From Tautonia sp040717455 (lineage in GTDB: Bacteria; Planctomycetota; Planctomycetia; Isosphaerales; Isosphaeraceae), in assembly GCF_040717455.1 (NCBI RefSeq), contig NZ_JBFEFH010000011.1:124001-188000 (forward strand): a stretch of 64,000 nt of DNA, written 5' to 3'. The notes below the pieces were generated by a model that saw only the letters and a program-made list of their open reading frames with translations, was not told the DNA's origin and searched no databases. Position numbers and translations under genes: made by a program. Positions 9,982-19,905 of the stretch are shown here, piece after piece; within the stretch, counting starts at the first letter, position 1; the number at the start of each line of letters is the position of its first letter.

Positions 9982-12488
9982 TCGTTCGCTCACTCATCGG
10001 GACGTTGACGGCCACCATTGCCCTGACCTCCGGGGCCCTTGCCGCCGACGGGCCGATCGACTTCAACCGCGACATCCGGCCCATCCTCTCGAACAAATGC
10101 CTCTTCTGCCACGGCCCCGACGAGGCGGAACGGAAGGCCGACCTGCGGCTCGACGTGCGAGACGATGCCCTCGACGCCAGCAAGGGATACGCCGCGATCG
10201 TCCCGGGCAATCCGGACGAGAGCGAGCTGATCTACCGCGTCGAATCCGAGGACGACCTCGACGTCATGCCCCCCCCTTCGGTCGCCAATCCCGTCACGGA
10301 GGAGGAGGCCGAACTCCTGCGCCGATGGGTCGAGCAAGGGGCCGAGTACGCCGTCCACTGGTCCTACGCCAAGCCCGAGCGGCCGGACCTCCCCGAGGTC
10401 TCCGACCCCTCCTGGCCGAGCAACCCGATCGACCACTTCATCCTCGACCGCCTCCACGCCGAGGGGCTCGCACCCTCTCCCGAGGCCGATCGGGCCACCC
10501 TCATCCGCCGGGTTGCGCTCGACCTGACCGGCCTGCCGCCCACCCCCGAGCAGGTGGCCGAGTTCCTGGCCGACCCCGCCCCCGACGCGTTCGAACGGCT
10601 CGTCGACCGCCTGCTTGCGTCGCACTCCTACGGCGAGCACCAGGCCCGGCTCTGGCTCGACCTGGCCCGCTATGCCGACTCGGCCGGCTACGCCGACGAC
10701 CCGTCCCGGACGATCTGGGCCTACCGCGACTGGGTCATCGACGCCTTCAACGCCAACATGCCCTTCGATCGGTTCACCCTCGAACAGATGGCCGGCGACC
10801 TCCTGCCCGACCCCTCCGAGTCGCAACTCGTCGCCACCGCCTTCCACCGCAACACGATGACCAACAGCGAGGGTGGCACCGACGACGAGGAATTCCGCTC
10901 GGCCGCCATTGTCGATCGCGTGAACACGACCATGACCGTCTGGATGGGCACGTCGATGGCCTGCGCCCAGTGCCACACCCACAAATACGACCCGATTTCC
11001 CAGGTCGATTACTTCCGCCTCTATGCCATTCTGAACAACACCGCCGACGCCGACCTCCGCGACGAGGCCCCATTGCTTCCCCTCTTCACCGAGGAACAGC
11101 TCGCCCACAAGGCCGAGTGGGAGCAGGAGGCCGCCTCGCTCCGCGAGACGCTCGCGACGGCGACCCCCGAGTTGAAGGAGGCCCAGCACGATTGGGAGCG
11201 GGCCGTCCTCGCCGGGGAGGAACCCTTCCCGGATGCCCCGAAGGTCCCCGAGCCGATCCTCGAAATCCTGCGCGTCGATGCGTCGGAACGCTCGGACGAG
11301 CAGGCGAAGCAACTGGCGGATCACTTCCTCGGCGTCACCCCCCTGTTGCAGGCGGAGCGCTCGCGGCTGGCCGAACTCAAGGGGAAGCTCGCCCCTCATA
11401 CGACCGTCCCGATCATGCGGGAACTGGCCGGCGACGATCGCCGCACGACCCGCGTGCAGCTCCGGGGGAACTACCTCGACCTCGGCGAGGAAGTCGCGCC
11501 GGGCGTCCCCGAGTCGTTCCACCCCCTGCCCGATGGGGCCGCGCCCGACCGGCTCAGCCTGGCCCGATGGCTCGTCGCCGACGAGAACCCGTTGACCGCC
11601 CGGGTCGTCGCCAACCGCTGCTGGGAACAGGTCTTCGGCCAGGGTCTGGTTCCGACCGGCGAGGAGTTCGGCTCGCAGGGGGAACCCCCCACCCATCCCG
11701 AATTGCTCGACTGGCTGGCGACCGAATTGGTCCGGACCGGCTGGGACTTGAAGGCGTTCTTCAAGCTGCTCGTCACGTCGAGCACCTACCGGCAATCCTC
11801 CCGGGTCGATCCGGACTTGCTCGAACGCGACCCGGCCAACATCTTCCTGGCCCGAGGCCCCCGCTTCCGCCTCTCGGCCGAGATGATCCGCGACCAGGCG
11901 TTGTTCGTCTCCGGGTTGCTCAGCCCGCAGATGCACGGACCGCCGGTCAACCCCCCCCGGCCGGCCACCGGCCTGAACGCCGCCTTCGGCAGCGCCATCG
12001 ACCGCGAGACCAGCACCGGCCAGAATCGCTACCGCCGCGGACTCTACACCGAGTGGCGGCGTACGAATCCGTACCCGTCGATGACCACCTTCGACGCCCC
12101 CAACCGCGAGGTCTGCACCGTCCGGCGCGAGCGCACGAACACCCCGCTCCAGGCCCTCGTCACCCTGAACGACCCGGTCTACGTCGAGGCGGCCCAGGCG
12201 CTTGCCCGCCGGATGGTCCGCGAGGGGGGCGAGACGGCCGACGATCGCATCCGCCGCGGCTTCCAGCTCTGCCTCGCCCGAGACCCCTCGGAGGCCGAGC
12301 GTGAGCACCTCCTTGCCCTCGTCGAGGATGCCCGCCTCGCCTTCTCAGGCGACCCCGAGGCGGCCCTGGCGATGGCCACCGACCCGCTCGGCCCCCTGCC
12401 CGAAGGTGCTGCCCCCGACGAGCTGGCGGCCTGGACCGTGGTGGCCAACGTCTTGCTGAACCTCGATGAAATGGTCTTGAAGCGTTAA
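9978..12488 (+). CDS. PSCyt1/DUF1549/DUF1553 planctomycete cytochrome-type protein (short form)
   Basis: An 836-residue protein. The ATG at 9978 overlaps the DUF1501 stop by 4 bases and gives a clean signal peptide (residues 1-23, ending in LAA). The haem motif is CLFCH (Cys41, Cys44, His45). DUF1549 starts near SDPSWPSNPIDHFILDRL and contains CAQCHTHKYDP. DUF1553 closes the protein with VLLNLDEMV. It is a paralogue of the 5374-8502 gene but lacks that gene's insert; instead it has a charged, probably helical segment near residues 375-480. The coupled arrangement PSD1-DUF1501-PSD1-DUF1501 points to one operon. Confidence 0.93.
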
Positions 12489-12525
12489 TCACATCGGCCG
12501 CGCCGAAGCCCGGAGGACGATCGCG

Positions 12526-13977
12526 ATGGACCCCCGCACCGAACGCCTGCAGCACGTCACCCGGCGGCACTTCCTCAGGGAGATGCCGGCGGGCCTGGGG
12601 GCGGTCGCCCTCGCCTCGTTGCTCAACGACGGGGCACAGGCCCGCGACCGTTCGTCGGGCGACCCGATGGCCCTCCGCCCGCCGCACTTCGCCCCGAAGG
12701 CGAAGAACGTCATCTATCTGCACATGTCGGGCGCCCCGCCGCACCTCGACCTGTTCGACTACAAGCCCGCACTCGTCAAGCACAGCGGCCAGGACTGCCC
12801 CGACCGCTTCCTCGAAGGCCGCCGCTTCGCCTTCACCTCGGGCACGCCGAAGCTGCTCGGCACCCCGCGCACCTTCGCCCCCCGGGGCGAGTCGGGCATC
12901 TGGATGTCCGACGCCATCCCCCGCCTGCACGACGTGGCCGACGAGATCTGCCTCGTCAAGTCGATGTATACCGAGCAGTTCAACCACGCCCCGGCCGAGT
13001 TGCTCTTGTTCACCGGGTCGCCCCGCCAAGGGCGCCCGTCGTTCGGCTCGTGGGTGACGTACGGCCTCGGCTCCGAGAGCCAGGACTTGCCCGGCTTCGT
13101 GGTCCTCATCTCCAGCGGCGTGCAGCCGAGCGCCGGCCAGGGGGCCTGGGGCAGCGGCTTCCTCCCGTCGGTCTACCAGGGGGTCCAGTGCCGATCGAAG
13201 GGGGATCCGGTCCTCTACGTCTCCGACCCTCCCGGCATGGACCGCTCGCTCCGCCGTCGCAGCCTCGACACCCTGAACGAGCTGAATGCGCTCCAGGCCG
13301 AGGAACTCGGCCACCCCGAGACGAGCACCCGGATTGCCCAGTACGAGCTGGCCTATCGCATGCAGATGTCCGTCCCCGAGGTCATGGACATCAGCCGCGA
13401 ATCTCCCACCACCATCGACGCCTACGGCGCCCAGCCCGGCGCGGCCAGTTTCGCCAACAACTGCCTCCTCGCCCGCCGCCTGGTCGAGCAAGGGGTCCGC
13501 TACGTCCAGCTCTTCGACTGGGGCTGGGACTTCCACGGCACCGGCCCCGGCGAGGATCTGCGCGACGGCCTCACGAATAAGTGCGCCACGATGGATCGCC
13601 CCGTCGCCGCCCTCATCAAGGACCTGAAGGCCCGCGGCCTGCTCGACGAGACGCTCGTCATCTGGAGCGGCGAGTTCGGCCGCACCCCGTTCCGCGAAGG
13701 GCGGACCTCCGGCGGCAACATCCTCGGCCGCGACCACTACCCCGACTGCTTCGCCATCTTCATGGCCGGTGGCGGCGTCCGGCCTGGCTACTCGCACGGC
13801 GAGACCGACGAGCTGGGCTTCTCGATCGTCGAGAAGCCGGTCCACGTCCACGACCTGCAGGCGACCATCCTCCACCAGCTCGGCTTCGACCACGAACGCC
13901 TGACCTACCGCTTCCAGGGCCGCGACTTCCGGCTGACCGACGTCCACGGCCACGTTGTCGACGAATTGCTCGCCTGA
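12526..13977 (+). CDS. second DUF1501 protein (Tat-type signal)
   Basis: A 483-residue protein, paralogous to the 8506-9981 gene. Twin arginines at residues 13-14 (VTRRHFLREM) precede a hydrophobic stretch and a GAQA cleavage region. It carries the same landmarks: HMSGAPPHLDLFDYKP, SMYTEQFNHAPAE, NNCLLARRLVEQG, WSGEFGRTPF and GRDHYPDCFAIFMAGGG, and both proteins end in a VDELLA/VEELLA tail. It probably works with the PSD1 protein encoded 37 bases upstream. The intergenic gap contains no strong hairpin. Confidence 0.93.
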   Translation: MDPRTERLQHVTRRHFLREMPAGLGAVALASLLNDGAQARDRSSGDPMALRPPHFAPKAKNVIYLHMSGAPPHLDLFDYKPALVKHSGQDCPDRFLEGRRFAFTSGTPKLLGTPRTFAPRGESGIWMSDAIPRLHDVADEICLVKSMYTEQFNHAPAELLLFTGSPRQGRPSFGSWVTYGLGSESQDLPGFVVLISSGVQPSAGQGAWGSGFLPSVYQGVQCRSKGDPVLYVSDPPGMDRSLRRRSLDTLNELNALQAEELGHPETSTRIAQYELAYRMQMSVPEVMDISRESPTTIDAYGAQPGAASFANNCLLARRLVEQGVRYVQLFDWGWDFHGTGPGEDLRDGLTNKCATMDRPVAALIKDLKARGLLDETLVIWSGEFGRTPFREGRTSGGNILGRDHYPDCFAIFMAGGGVRPGYSHGETDELGFSIVEKPVHVHDLQATILHQLGFDHERLTYRFQGRDFRLTDVHGHVVDELLA

Positions 13978-14024
13978 TTCAATCGCAATCGGCCTGACTG
14001 CTCGCATCGGCGGCCCGATCCCCT

Positions 14025-14030
14025 TACACT
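14025..14030 (+). promoter_or_regulatory. possible -10 element of the rhamnose operon
   Basis: TACACT lies 45 bases upstream of rhaA in the 98-base gap behind the DUF1501 gene. No clear -35 hexamer is visible. Confidence 0.25.
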
Positions 14031-14075
14031 GAGGCTCTTCTCCTTGAGAGTCGTTCGTGCGAAGGGGTCGGGCCG

Positions 14076-15350
14076 ATGGACCGGAAGATTGACGACGCGT
14101 TCTCGATCGCCCGGGAACGCTACGCCGAGCTGGGCGTCGACGTGGAGCGTGCGCTCGACGTCCTCGGCCGCCTCTCCGTCTCGCTCCACTGCTGGCAAGG
14201 GGACGACGTCGCCGGGTTCGAGGGGACCTCCGGCGAGATCGGCGGCGGCCTCGCCGTCACCGGACGCCACCCCGGCCGGGCCCGCACCGCCGACGAGCTG
14301 CGTGTCGACCTCGATCAGGCGCTCCGCCTCATCCCCGGCTCGCACCGCCTGAACCTCCACGCCAGCTACGCCGAGCAGACCGGCCCGCCCGTCGATCGCG
14401 ACGGCCTGACGCCCGATCACTTCGCCCGGTGGATCGACTGGGCCCGCGACAGGAAGATCGGCCTCGACTTCAACCCCACCTTCTTCGCCCACCCCTTCGC
14501 CGCCGACGGCCTGACGCTCGCCCACCCCGACATCACCGTCCGCCGCTTCTGGATCGACCACGGGATCGCCTGCCGGCACATCGGCGCCGCCTTCGGCCGG
14601 GCGACCGGGTCCGCCTGCATCACCAACCTATGGATCCCCGACGGCTCGAAAGACACCCCCGCCGACCGCAAGGCCCCCCGCGAACGCCTGCTCGAATCGC
14701 TCGACGCGATCTTCGCCGATCACATCGCCCCGACCTTCAACCGAGACGCCGTCGAGGGGAAGCTCTTCGGCATCGGGGCCGAGGCCTATACGGTCGGCTC
14801 GCACGAGTTCTACCTGGCCTATGCCGTCAGCCGGGGGATCCTGCTCTGCCTCGACGCCGGCCACTACCACCCGACCGAGGTCCTCTCCGACAAGATCTCG
14901 GCCGTCCTCAGCTTCCTCGACGAGGCCCTGCTCCACGTCAGCCGAGGCGTCCGATGGGACAGCGATCATGTCGTCACCCTCTCCGATGAACTCGACGCGA
15001 TCGCCCAGGAAGTCGTCCGCGGCGACTACCTGCACCGCGTCCATCTCGGGCTCGACTTCTTCGACGCCAGCATCAACCGCGTGGCCGCCTGGGTGATCGG
15101 CACCCGCAACCTCCTGAAAGCCCTGCTCCGGGCCCTGCTCGAACCGATCGAGCTTCTCCGATCGCTGGAAGCCTCCGGAGACCTGACCGGCCGCCTGGCC
15201 CTGATGGAAGAATGCAAGCTCCTCCCCTCCGGGGCCGTCTGGGATGCCTACTGCCTCCGCCAGGGCGTCCCGATCGGGCTCGACTGGCTGGACCTGATCC
15301 GATCGTACGAACGGGACGTGCTCGTTCATCGAGCCGGGACGAGGGGGTGA
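14076..15350 (+). CDS. rhaA: L-rhamnose isomerase
   Basis: A 424-residue protein of normal length for RhaA, which converts L-rhamnose to L-rhamnulose with Mn2+ or another divalent metal in the cytoplasm. Landmarks include SLHCWQGDDVAGFE near residues 36-49, LDFNPTFFAHP (130-140), and metal-site segments GIGAEAY (Glu236), CLDAGHYHPTE (Asp260, His263) and WDSDHV (Asp295, Asp297). It opens a tightly packed operon with a complete sugar ABC importer, so imported rhamnose can be isomerised directly. No rhamnulokinase or aldolase is in the window, so later steps must be encoded elsewhere. Confidence in the family is high from the motif order. Confidence 0.93.
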   Translation: MDRKIDDAFSIARERYAELGVDVERALDVLGRLSVSLHCWQGDDVAGFEGTSGEIGGGLAVTGRHPGRARTADELRVDLDQALRLIPGSHRLNLHASYAEQTGPPVDRDGLTPDHFARWIDWARDRKIGLDFNPTFFAHPFAADGLTLAHPDITVRRFWIDHGIACRHIGAAFGRATGSACITNLWIPDGSKDTPADRKAPRERLLESLDAIFADHIAPTFNRDAVEGKLFGIGAEAYTVGSHEFYLAYAVSRGILLCLDAGHYHPTEVLSDKISAVLSFLDEALLHVSRGVRWDSDHVVTLSDELDAIAQEVVRGDYLHRVHLGLDFFDASINRVAAWVIGTRNLLKALLRALLEPIELLRSLEASGDLTGRLALMEECKLLPSGAVWDAYCLRQGVPIGLDWLDLIRSYERDVLVHRAGTRG

Positions 15351-15352
15351 CC

Positions 15353-16864
15353 GTGCAGACCGTGCTCCGCCTCGGCGGCATCAGCAAATCGTTCGCGGGG
15401 GTGCAGGCGCTCGATCGCGTCTCGTTCGACCTGCGGGCCGGCGAGGTCCACGCCCTCGTCGGCGAGAATGGCGCGGGCAAGTCGACCCTCATCAAGGTCA
15501 TCACCGGCGCCCACGACCCGGACGAGGGGACCATCGAGGTCAACGGCCGGCTCGTCGTCGAGAACGACCCCGTCCGCTCCCGATCCCTCGGCATCGCCGC
15601 CATCTACCAGCAGCCGGCCCTCTTCCCCGACCTGACCGTGGCCGAGAACATCGCCATCGGCCTCGAACCCGGCGGCCCCTGGCGCCGCATCCGGTGGGGA
15701 GAACGCCACCGGCGGGCCCGCCTCCTGCTCGACCGCATCGGCGCGGCCATCGACCCAGACGCCGACGTCCGCCGCCTGACGATGCCCGAGCAGCAGCTCG
15801 TCGAGATCGCCCGGGCCCTCGGGGCCGACGCCCGCATCCTCATCATGGACGAGCCGACCGCCTCGCTCGGCGACCAGGAGGTCGAGCACCTGTTTCGGGT
15901 CATCCGAGAGCTCAAGGCGCAAGGGGTCGGGATCATCTACATCTCTCACCGCCTGGAAGAACTCCCCCTCGTCGCCGACCGGGTGACGGCCCTGCGAGAC
16001 GGCCGCCTCGTCGGCACGAAGCCGATGGCCGAGGTCGATCGGGCCGCCTTGATCCGCATGATGGTCGGCCGAGAGCTGGACGCCGTCTTCCCCAAGGTCG
16101 AGGTGACGCCGGGCGAGGTCGTGCTATCGGCCGAGGGGCTGGGATGCCGGGCGTCCGGGGTCCACGGCGTCACGTTCCTCGTCCGATCGGGCGAGATCCT
16201 CGGCATCGCCGGCCTCGTCGGCGCGGGCCGGACGGAGTTGGCGCGCGTCCTGTTCGGCCTGACCCCGGCCGACCAGGGGACGATCCGCCTCGCCGGTCGC
16301 CCCGAAGCGATCAAGGCCCCCGACGAGGCCGTGGCCCTGGGCATCGCCTACGTCCCCGAGGATCGCCGCCACCACGGCGTCATCCCGCCGATGACGATCG
16401 CCTCGAACACCACCCTGGCGACCCTCCGGACCCTCTCCCGGGGTGGCCTGATCGACCGGGCCTTGGAGCGAGAGCTTGCCTCCACCATGACCCGCCGGAT
16501 GGGCGTGAAGGCGCCGTCGATCGCCACCCCCGTCGGCCATCTCTCCGGCGGCAACCAGCAGAAAGTCGCCCTCGCCCGCTGGCTGTCGTGCAAGCCCCGC
16601 GTCCTCATCCTCGACGAGCCGACGCAGGGGATCGACGTGGGTGCCAAGGCCGAGATCCACCGCCTGATGGGAGAGCTCGCCCAGTCGGGGCTTGCGATCA
16701 TCATGATTTCTTCAGAACTTCCCGAGATTCTCGGCATGAGCGACCGCATCGCCGTCATGCACGGCGGGACCATCGTGGGCACCCTGGACCGCGCCGACGC
16801 CACCCAGGAAGTCCTCCTCCACCTCGCCCTCGGCCACCCTGTCGGGGAGGCCGCGTCGCGATGA
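15353..16864 (+). CDS. rhamnose-type sugar ABC importer, double ATP-binding subunit
   Basis: About 503 residues with two fused nucleotide-binding domains, as in RbsA/XylG and the RhaT ATPase of rhizobial rhamnose importers. The first domain has Walker A GENGAGKST and Walker B ILIMDEPTASLG. The second has the degenerate P-loop usual for this family, signature LSGGNQQK and Walker B VLILDEPTQGID. The start is a GTG; 15353 is preferred because AGGGGG lies 5 bases upstream, though GTG at 15347, which overlaps the rhaA stop, is possible. It energises the two permeases encoded downstream. Rhamnose as substrate is inferred from coupling to rhaA. Confidence 0.9.
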   Translation: MQTVLRLGGISKSFAGVQALDRVSFDLRAGEVHALVGENGAGKSTLIKVITGAHDPDEGTIEVNGRLVVENDPVRSRSLGIAAIYQQPALFPDLTVAENIAIGLEPGGPWRRIRWGERHRRARLLLDRIGAAIDPDADVRRLTMPEQQLVEIARALGADARILIMDEPTASLGDQEVEHLFRVIRELKAQGVGIIYISHRLEELPLVADRVTALRDGRLVGTKPMAEVDRAALIRMMVGRELDAVFPKVEVTPGEVVLSAEGLGCRASGVHGVTFLVRSGEILGIAGLVGAGRTELARVLFGLTPADQGTIRLAGRPEAIKAPDEAVALGIAYVPEDRRHHGVIPPMTIASNTTLATLRTLSRGGLIDRALERELASTMTRRMGVKAPSIATPVGHLSGGNQQKVALARWLSCKPRVLILDEPTQGIDVGAKAEIHRLMGELAQSGLAIIMISSELPEILGMSDRIAVMHGGTIVGTLDRADATQEVLLHLALGHPVGEAASR

Positions 16865-17793
16865 GGCTCGGACGCTACCGGAGAGAACTGTCGGTCTCCG
16901 TCGCCTTCCTCGGGCTGCTGGCGCTGCTCGCCCTGGCCGCCCCGCGCTTCTTCCGGGCGGAACAGCTCATGGCCATGGCCGTCAGCAATGCCCCCGTGGT
17001 CGTGGCCGCCATGGGCATGACCATGGTCATCCTCTGCCGCCAGATCGACATTTCCATCGGTTCTCAGTTCGGCGTGTGCGGGATTGCCGCGGGGTTGATG
17101 GCCCAGGCGGGGTTGCCGATCCCCCTGGTCGTCGTCGGCACGCTCCTCGTCGGCGCGTCGTTCGGGGCCGTGAACGGCTGGCTGATTGCCCGGGTGGGGT
17201 TGCCCTCGATCGTCGTCACCCTGGCCACCCTCGTCATCGGTCGCGAGGCCCTGCGGTACGGCCGCCAGGGGGCCTTCGTCCGCAACCTGCCCGACGCGTT
17301 CCAGTGGTTCGGCGCCGGCCAGGAGGCCGGCCAGTGGATCATCCTCGGCGCGGCGCTGGCAGTCTTCCTCGTTTTCGCCTGGGCCCTGCGTAACCTCGCG
17401 GCCGGCCGGGCGGTCTATGCGACCGGCTCCGATCCCGAGGCGGCCCGCCTGGCGGGGGTCCGGCCCTCCTGGGTCGTCTTCGGCGTCTTCACGATCATGG
17501 GGGCATTAACCGGCCTGGCTGCCCTGCTCAGCGCCGTTCGATTTGTGGATGTGGATCCCAATGCCGGGATGGGCCTCGAACTGCGAGTGATCGCCGCCGT
17601 GGTCGTGGGTGGCGTCGCCATCTCGGGAGGCCGGGGGTTGCCGCTCGGTGCCCTGATCGGAGTGGCCCTGCTCGGCATCATCGGCCCTGCTCTGGTTTTC
17701 CTTCGGATCGAGCCTCAATGGGAGAAAGCGATTCAAGGGATGATCATTCTCCTGGCCGTTGCCACCGATGCCCTCGATCGGGGAGGACGCTGA
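16861..17793 (+). CDS. sugar ABC importer permease (rhamnose-type)
   Basis: A 310-residue, strongly hydrophobic BPD_transp_2 family permease with about eight to ten helices. Typical landmarks are QIDISIGSQFGVCGI and the EAARLAGVRPSWVVF coupling loop that contacts the ATPase. The ATG overlaps the ATPase stop by 4 bases, which implies translational coupling. It should form a heterodimeric pore with the next gene product, like RhaP/RhaQ in rhizobia. Confidence 0.9.
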   Translation: MRLGRYRRELSVSVAFLGLLALLALAAPRFFRAEQLMAMAVSNAPVVVAAMGMTMVILCRQIDISIGSQFGVCGIAAGLMAQAGLPIPLVVVGTLLVGASFGAVNGWLIARVGLPSIVVTLATLVIGREALRYGRQGAFVRNLPDAFQWFGAGQEAGQWIILGAALAVFLVFAWALRNLAAGRAVYATGSDPEAARLAGVRPSWVVFGVFTIMGALTGLAALLSAVRFVDVDPNAGMGLELRVIAAVVVGGVAISGGRGLPLGALIGVALLGIIGPALVFLRIEPQWEKAIQGMIILLAVATDALDRGGR

Positions 17794-17794
17794 C

Positions 17795-19891
17795 ATGGCC
17801 ATGACCACCGAATCCACCAGCGGCGGCGATCGCCTCCCCCGGCCCAATGCGCTGGAACCGGCCCAGGTTGCCCTTCTCATCTTGCTGGCCGTGGAAGTGA
17901 TCATCTTCGGATTGATCGGGACCAACTTCTTCACGATCGCCAACGGCTTCGAGGTCCTTCGCCTCAGCGTCGAGATCGGCCTGCTCGCCGTCGCCCTCAC
18001 GCCGGTCATCGTCAGCGGCGGAATCGACCTCTCCGTCGGCTCCCTCATGGGCCTCTCGGCCGTCGTCTTCGGCAAACTCTGGCGCGATGCCGGCCTGCCG
18101 ATCCCCGTGGCCGCGGCCCTGACCCTGGCCCTCGCCGCGCTCGCCGGATCGTTGAATGGCGTCTTGATCACGCGTCTGCGCATCCCTCCCTTGATCGTCA
18201 CGCTCGGCACCTTCTCCCTGTTCCGAGGCCTGGCCGAGGGGATGACCGGGGGCGTCGATAATTTCACCCAGTTCCCCGGGTCGTTCCTGTTCCTCGGCCA
18301 GGGATACGTGTTCGACCGCATCCCGACCCAGGTGCCGATCTTCCTCGCCGTGGCGGTCGGCTTCTGGGTGCTCCTGCATCGCAGCACGATCGGCCGCGGC
18401 CTGGTCGCGATCGGGTATTCGCCAGAGGGGGCCCGCCATGCCGGGGTCCGGGTCGATCGGCTCGTCTTCAGTGTTTATGTACTTTCGGGGGCCGCCTCCG
18501 GCCTGGCGGCGATCATCTACGTCTCCCACCTCGGCCAGGCCAAGGCCGACGCCGGGCTTGGCTACGAACTGCTGGCGATCACGGCCGTCGTGCTCGGCGG
18601 CACGTCGATCTTCGGCGGCCGGGGCAGCGTGCTCGGCACCCTGCTCGGCCTCTTCGCCATCGCCGTCTTGCAAAATGGGATGAGGCTGGCCGACCAGCCC
18701 GGCGAACTCTCGGGGGTGTTGACCGGCGTGCTGCTGCTGGCCGCCATCGGCCTCGATCGCCGGCCGGCCCGGACGCCACCGTTGAACGATCAATCCAACG
18801 TCGATTCCGAAGGGGAGTGGACCGTGAAGAACTCGCAGGTGGCCGTGATCTGCGGCGTGATCCTCGCAGCCGGGGTCATCATCGCGGCCAGTAATATCTA
18901 TGTCGTCCGATCGCTCACCGATCGCCTGGTCGGCCCCGGTGGGGCCGTTGCCGATGCCGGCGGCCAGGCCGCGCGCCCCGCCGATCGGCCGATCACCGTG
19001 GCCATGATGCCCAAGAGCAAGGGGAACGCCTACTTCATCGCCTGCCGCCAGGGGGCCGAGGAGGCGGCGAAGGAACTCGGCGTGGACCTCATCTGGGACG
19101 GGCCCACCGACCCCGACCCCGCCCGCCAGAACCAGATCATCGACACCTGGATCACCCGGGGGGTCGACGTCATCGCCGTCGCCGTCGAGAATCGCGACGG
19201 CATCGCCTCGGTCCTCAAGAAGGCCCAGGACCGCGGCATCAAGGTCATCACCTGGGACGCCGACGCCGCCACCGACGCCCGCACCTTCTTCGTCAACCAG
19301 GCCACCCCCGAGGGGATCGGCCGCGCCCTGATGGACACCGCCGCCGAGATCATGGGCGGCTCCGGCAAGTTCGCCATCATCACCGCCTCGCTGACCGCCG
19401 CCAACATGATCTCCTGGCAGGAACAGATCGAACTGCGCCGCGCCGAGGAGTACCCCGACATCGAGATGGCCGTGCTCCGCCCCTGCGACGACCTCCAGCA
19501 GAAGGCCTACGACGAGGCGAACAACATCATGAACGCCTACCCCGATGTCGAGCTGATCATGGCCATCTGCACCCCCGCCGTCCCCGGCGCGGCCGAGGCC
19601 GTGAAGCAGTCGGGCCGCGACGACGTGAAGGTCATCGGCCTCGGCCTGCCGAACGACAACCGCCGCTATGTCCACGAGGGGATCACCGAGGCGGTCATCC
19701 TCTGGAACTCGATGGACCTCGGCTACCTCACCGTCCAGGCCGCCAAGGCGCTCGAGGAAGGGACCCTCTCGCCCGGCGACGAGCAGTTCGACGCCGGTCG
19801 GCTCGGCCCGGTCAGCCTCCGGGGCGACAACATCCTCCTCGGCGAGCCGTTCATCTTCACCACCGACAACATCGACCAGTTCGACTTCTGA
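17795..19891 (+). CDS. sugar ABC permease fused to its periplasmic sugar-binding domain
   Basis: A 698-residue fusion. Residues 1 to about 325 are a second BPD_transp_2 permease (GGIDLSVGSLMGLS, EGARHAGVRVDRLVF, FGGRGSVLGTLLGL). A linker and one extra hydrophobic helix (about residues 348-368) lead to a type-I periplasmic binding protein from about residue 400 to the end (ITVAMMPKSKGNAYFIACRQ, GPTDPDPARQNQIID, VITWDADAA). That domain resembles RhaS-type rhamnose-binding proteins. The helix would place the binding domain in the periplasm, tethered to the pore. The ATG at 17795 is preceded by GGGAGGA and follows the previous stop by 1 base. No frameshift or stop separates the halves. Confidence 0.9.
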   Translation: MAMTTESTSGGDRLPRPNALEPAQVALLILLAVEVIIFGLIGTNFFTIANGFEVLRLSVEIGLLAVALTPVIVSGGIDLSVGSLMGLSAVVFGKLWRDAGLPIPVAAALTLALAALAGSLNGVLITRLRIPPLIVTLGTFSLFRGLAEGMTGGVDNFTQFPGSFLFLGQGYVFDRIPTQVPIFLAVAVGFWVLLHRSTIGRGLVAIGYSPEGARHAGVRVDRLVFSVYVLSGAASGLAAIIYVSHLGQAKADAGLGYELLAITAVVLGGTSIFGGRGSVLGTLLGLFAIAVLQNGMRLADQPGELSGVLTGVLLLAAIGLDRRPARTPPLNDQSNVDSEGEWTVKNSQVAVICGVILAAGVIIAASNIYVVRSLTDRLVGPGGAVADAGGQAARPADRPITVAMMPKSKGNAYFIACRQGAEEAAKELGVDLIWDGPTDPDPARQNQIIDTWITRGVDVIAVAVENRDGIASVLKKAQDRGIKVITWDADAATDARTFFVNQATPEGIGRALMDTAAEIMGGSGKFAIITASLTAANMISWQEQIELRRAEEYPDIEMAVLRPCDDLQQKAYDEANNIMNAYPDVELIMAICTPAVPGAAEAVKQSGRDDVKVIGLGLPNDNRRYVHEGITEAVILWNSMDLGYLTVQAAKALEEGTLSPGDEQFDAGRLGPVSLRGDNILLGEPFIFTTDNIDQFDF

Positions 19892-19905
19892 CCCCGAGGC
19901 CCATC

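Noticed and set aside
17795..19891. Two separate genes for permease and binding protein
   Set aside because: The frame is continuous, with a plausible linker and helix; a GTG near 18824 could start a separate protein, but no stop codon precedes it.
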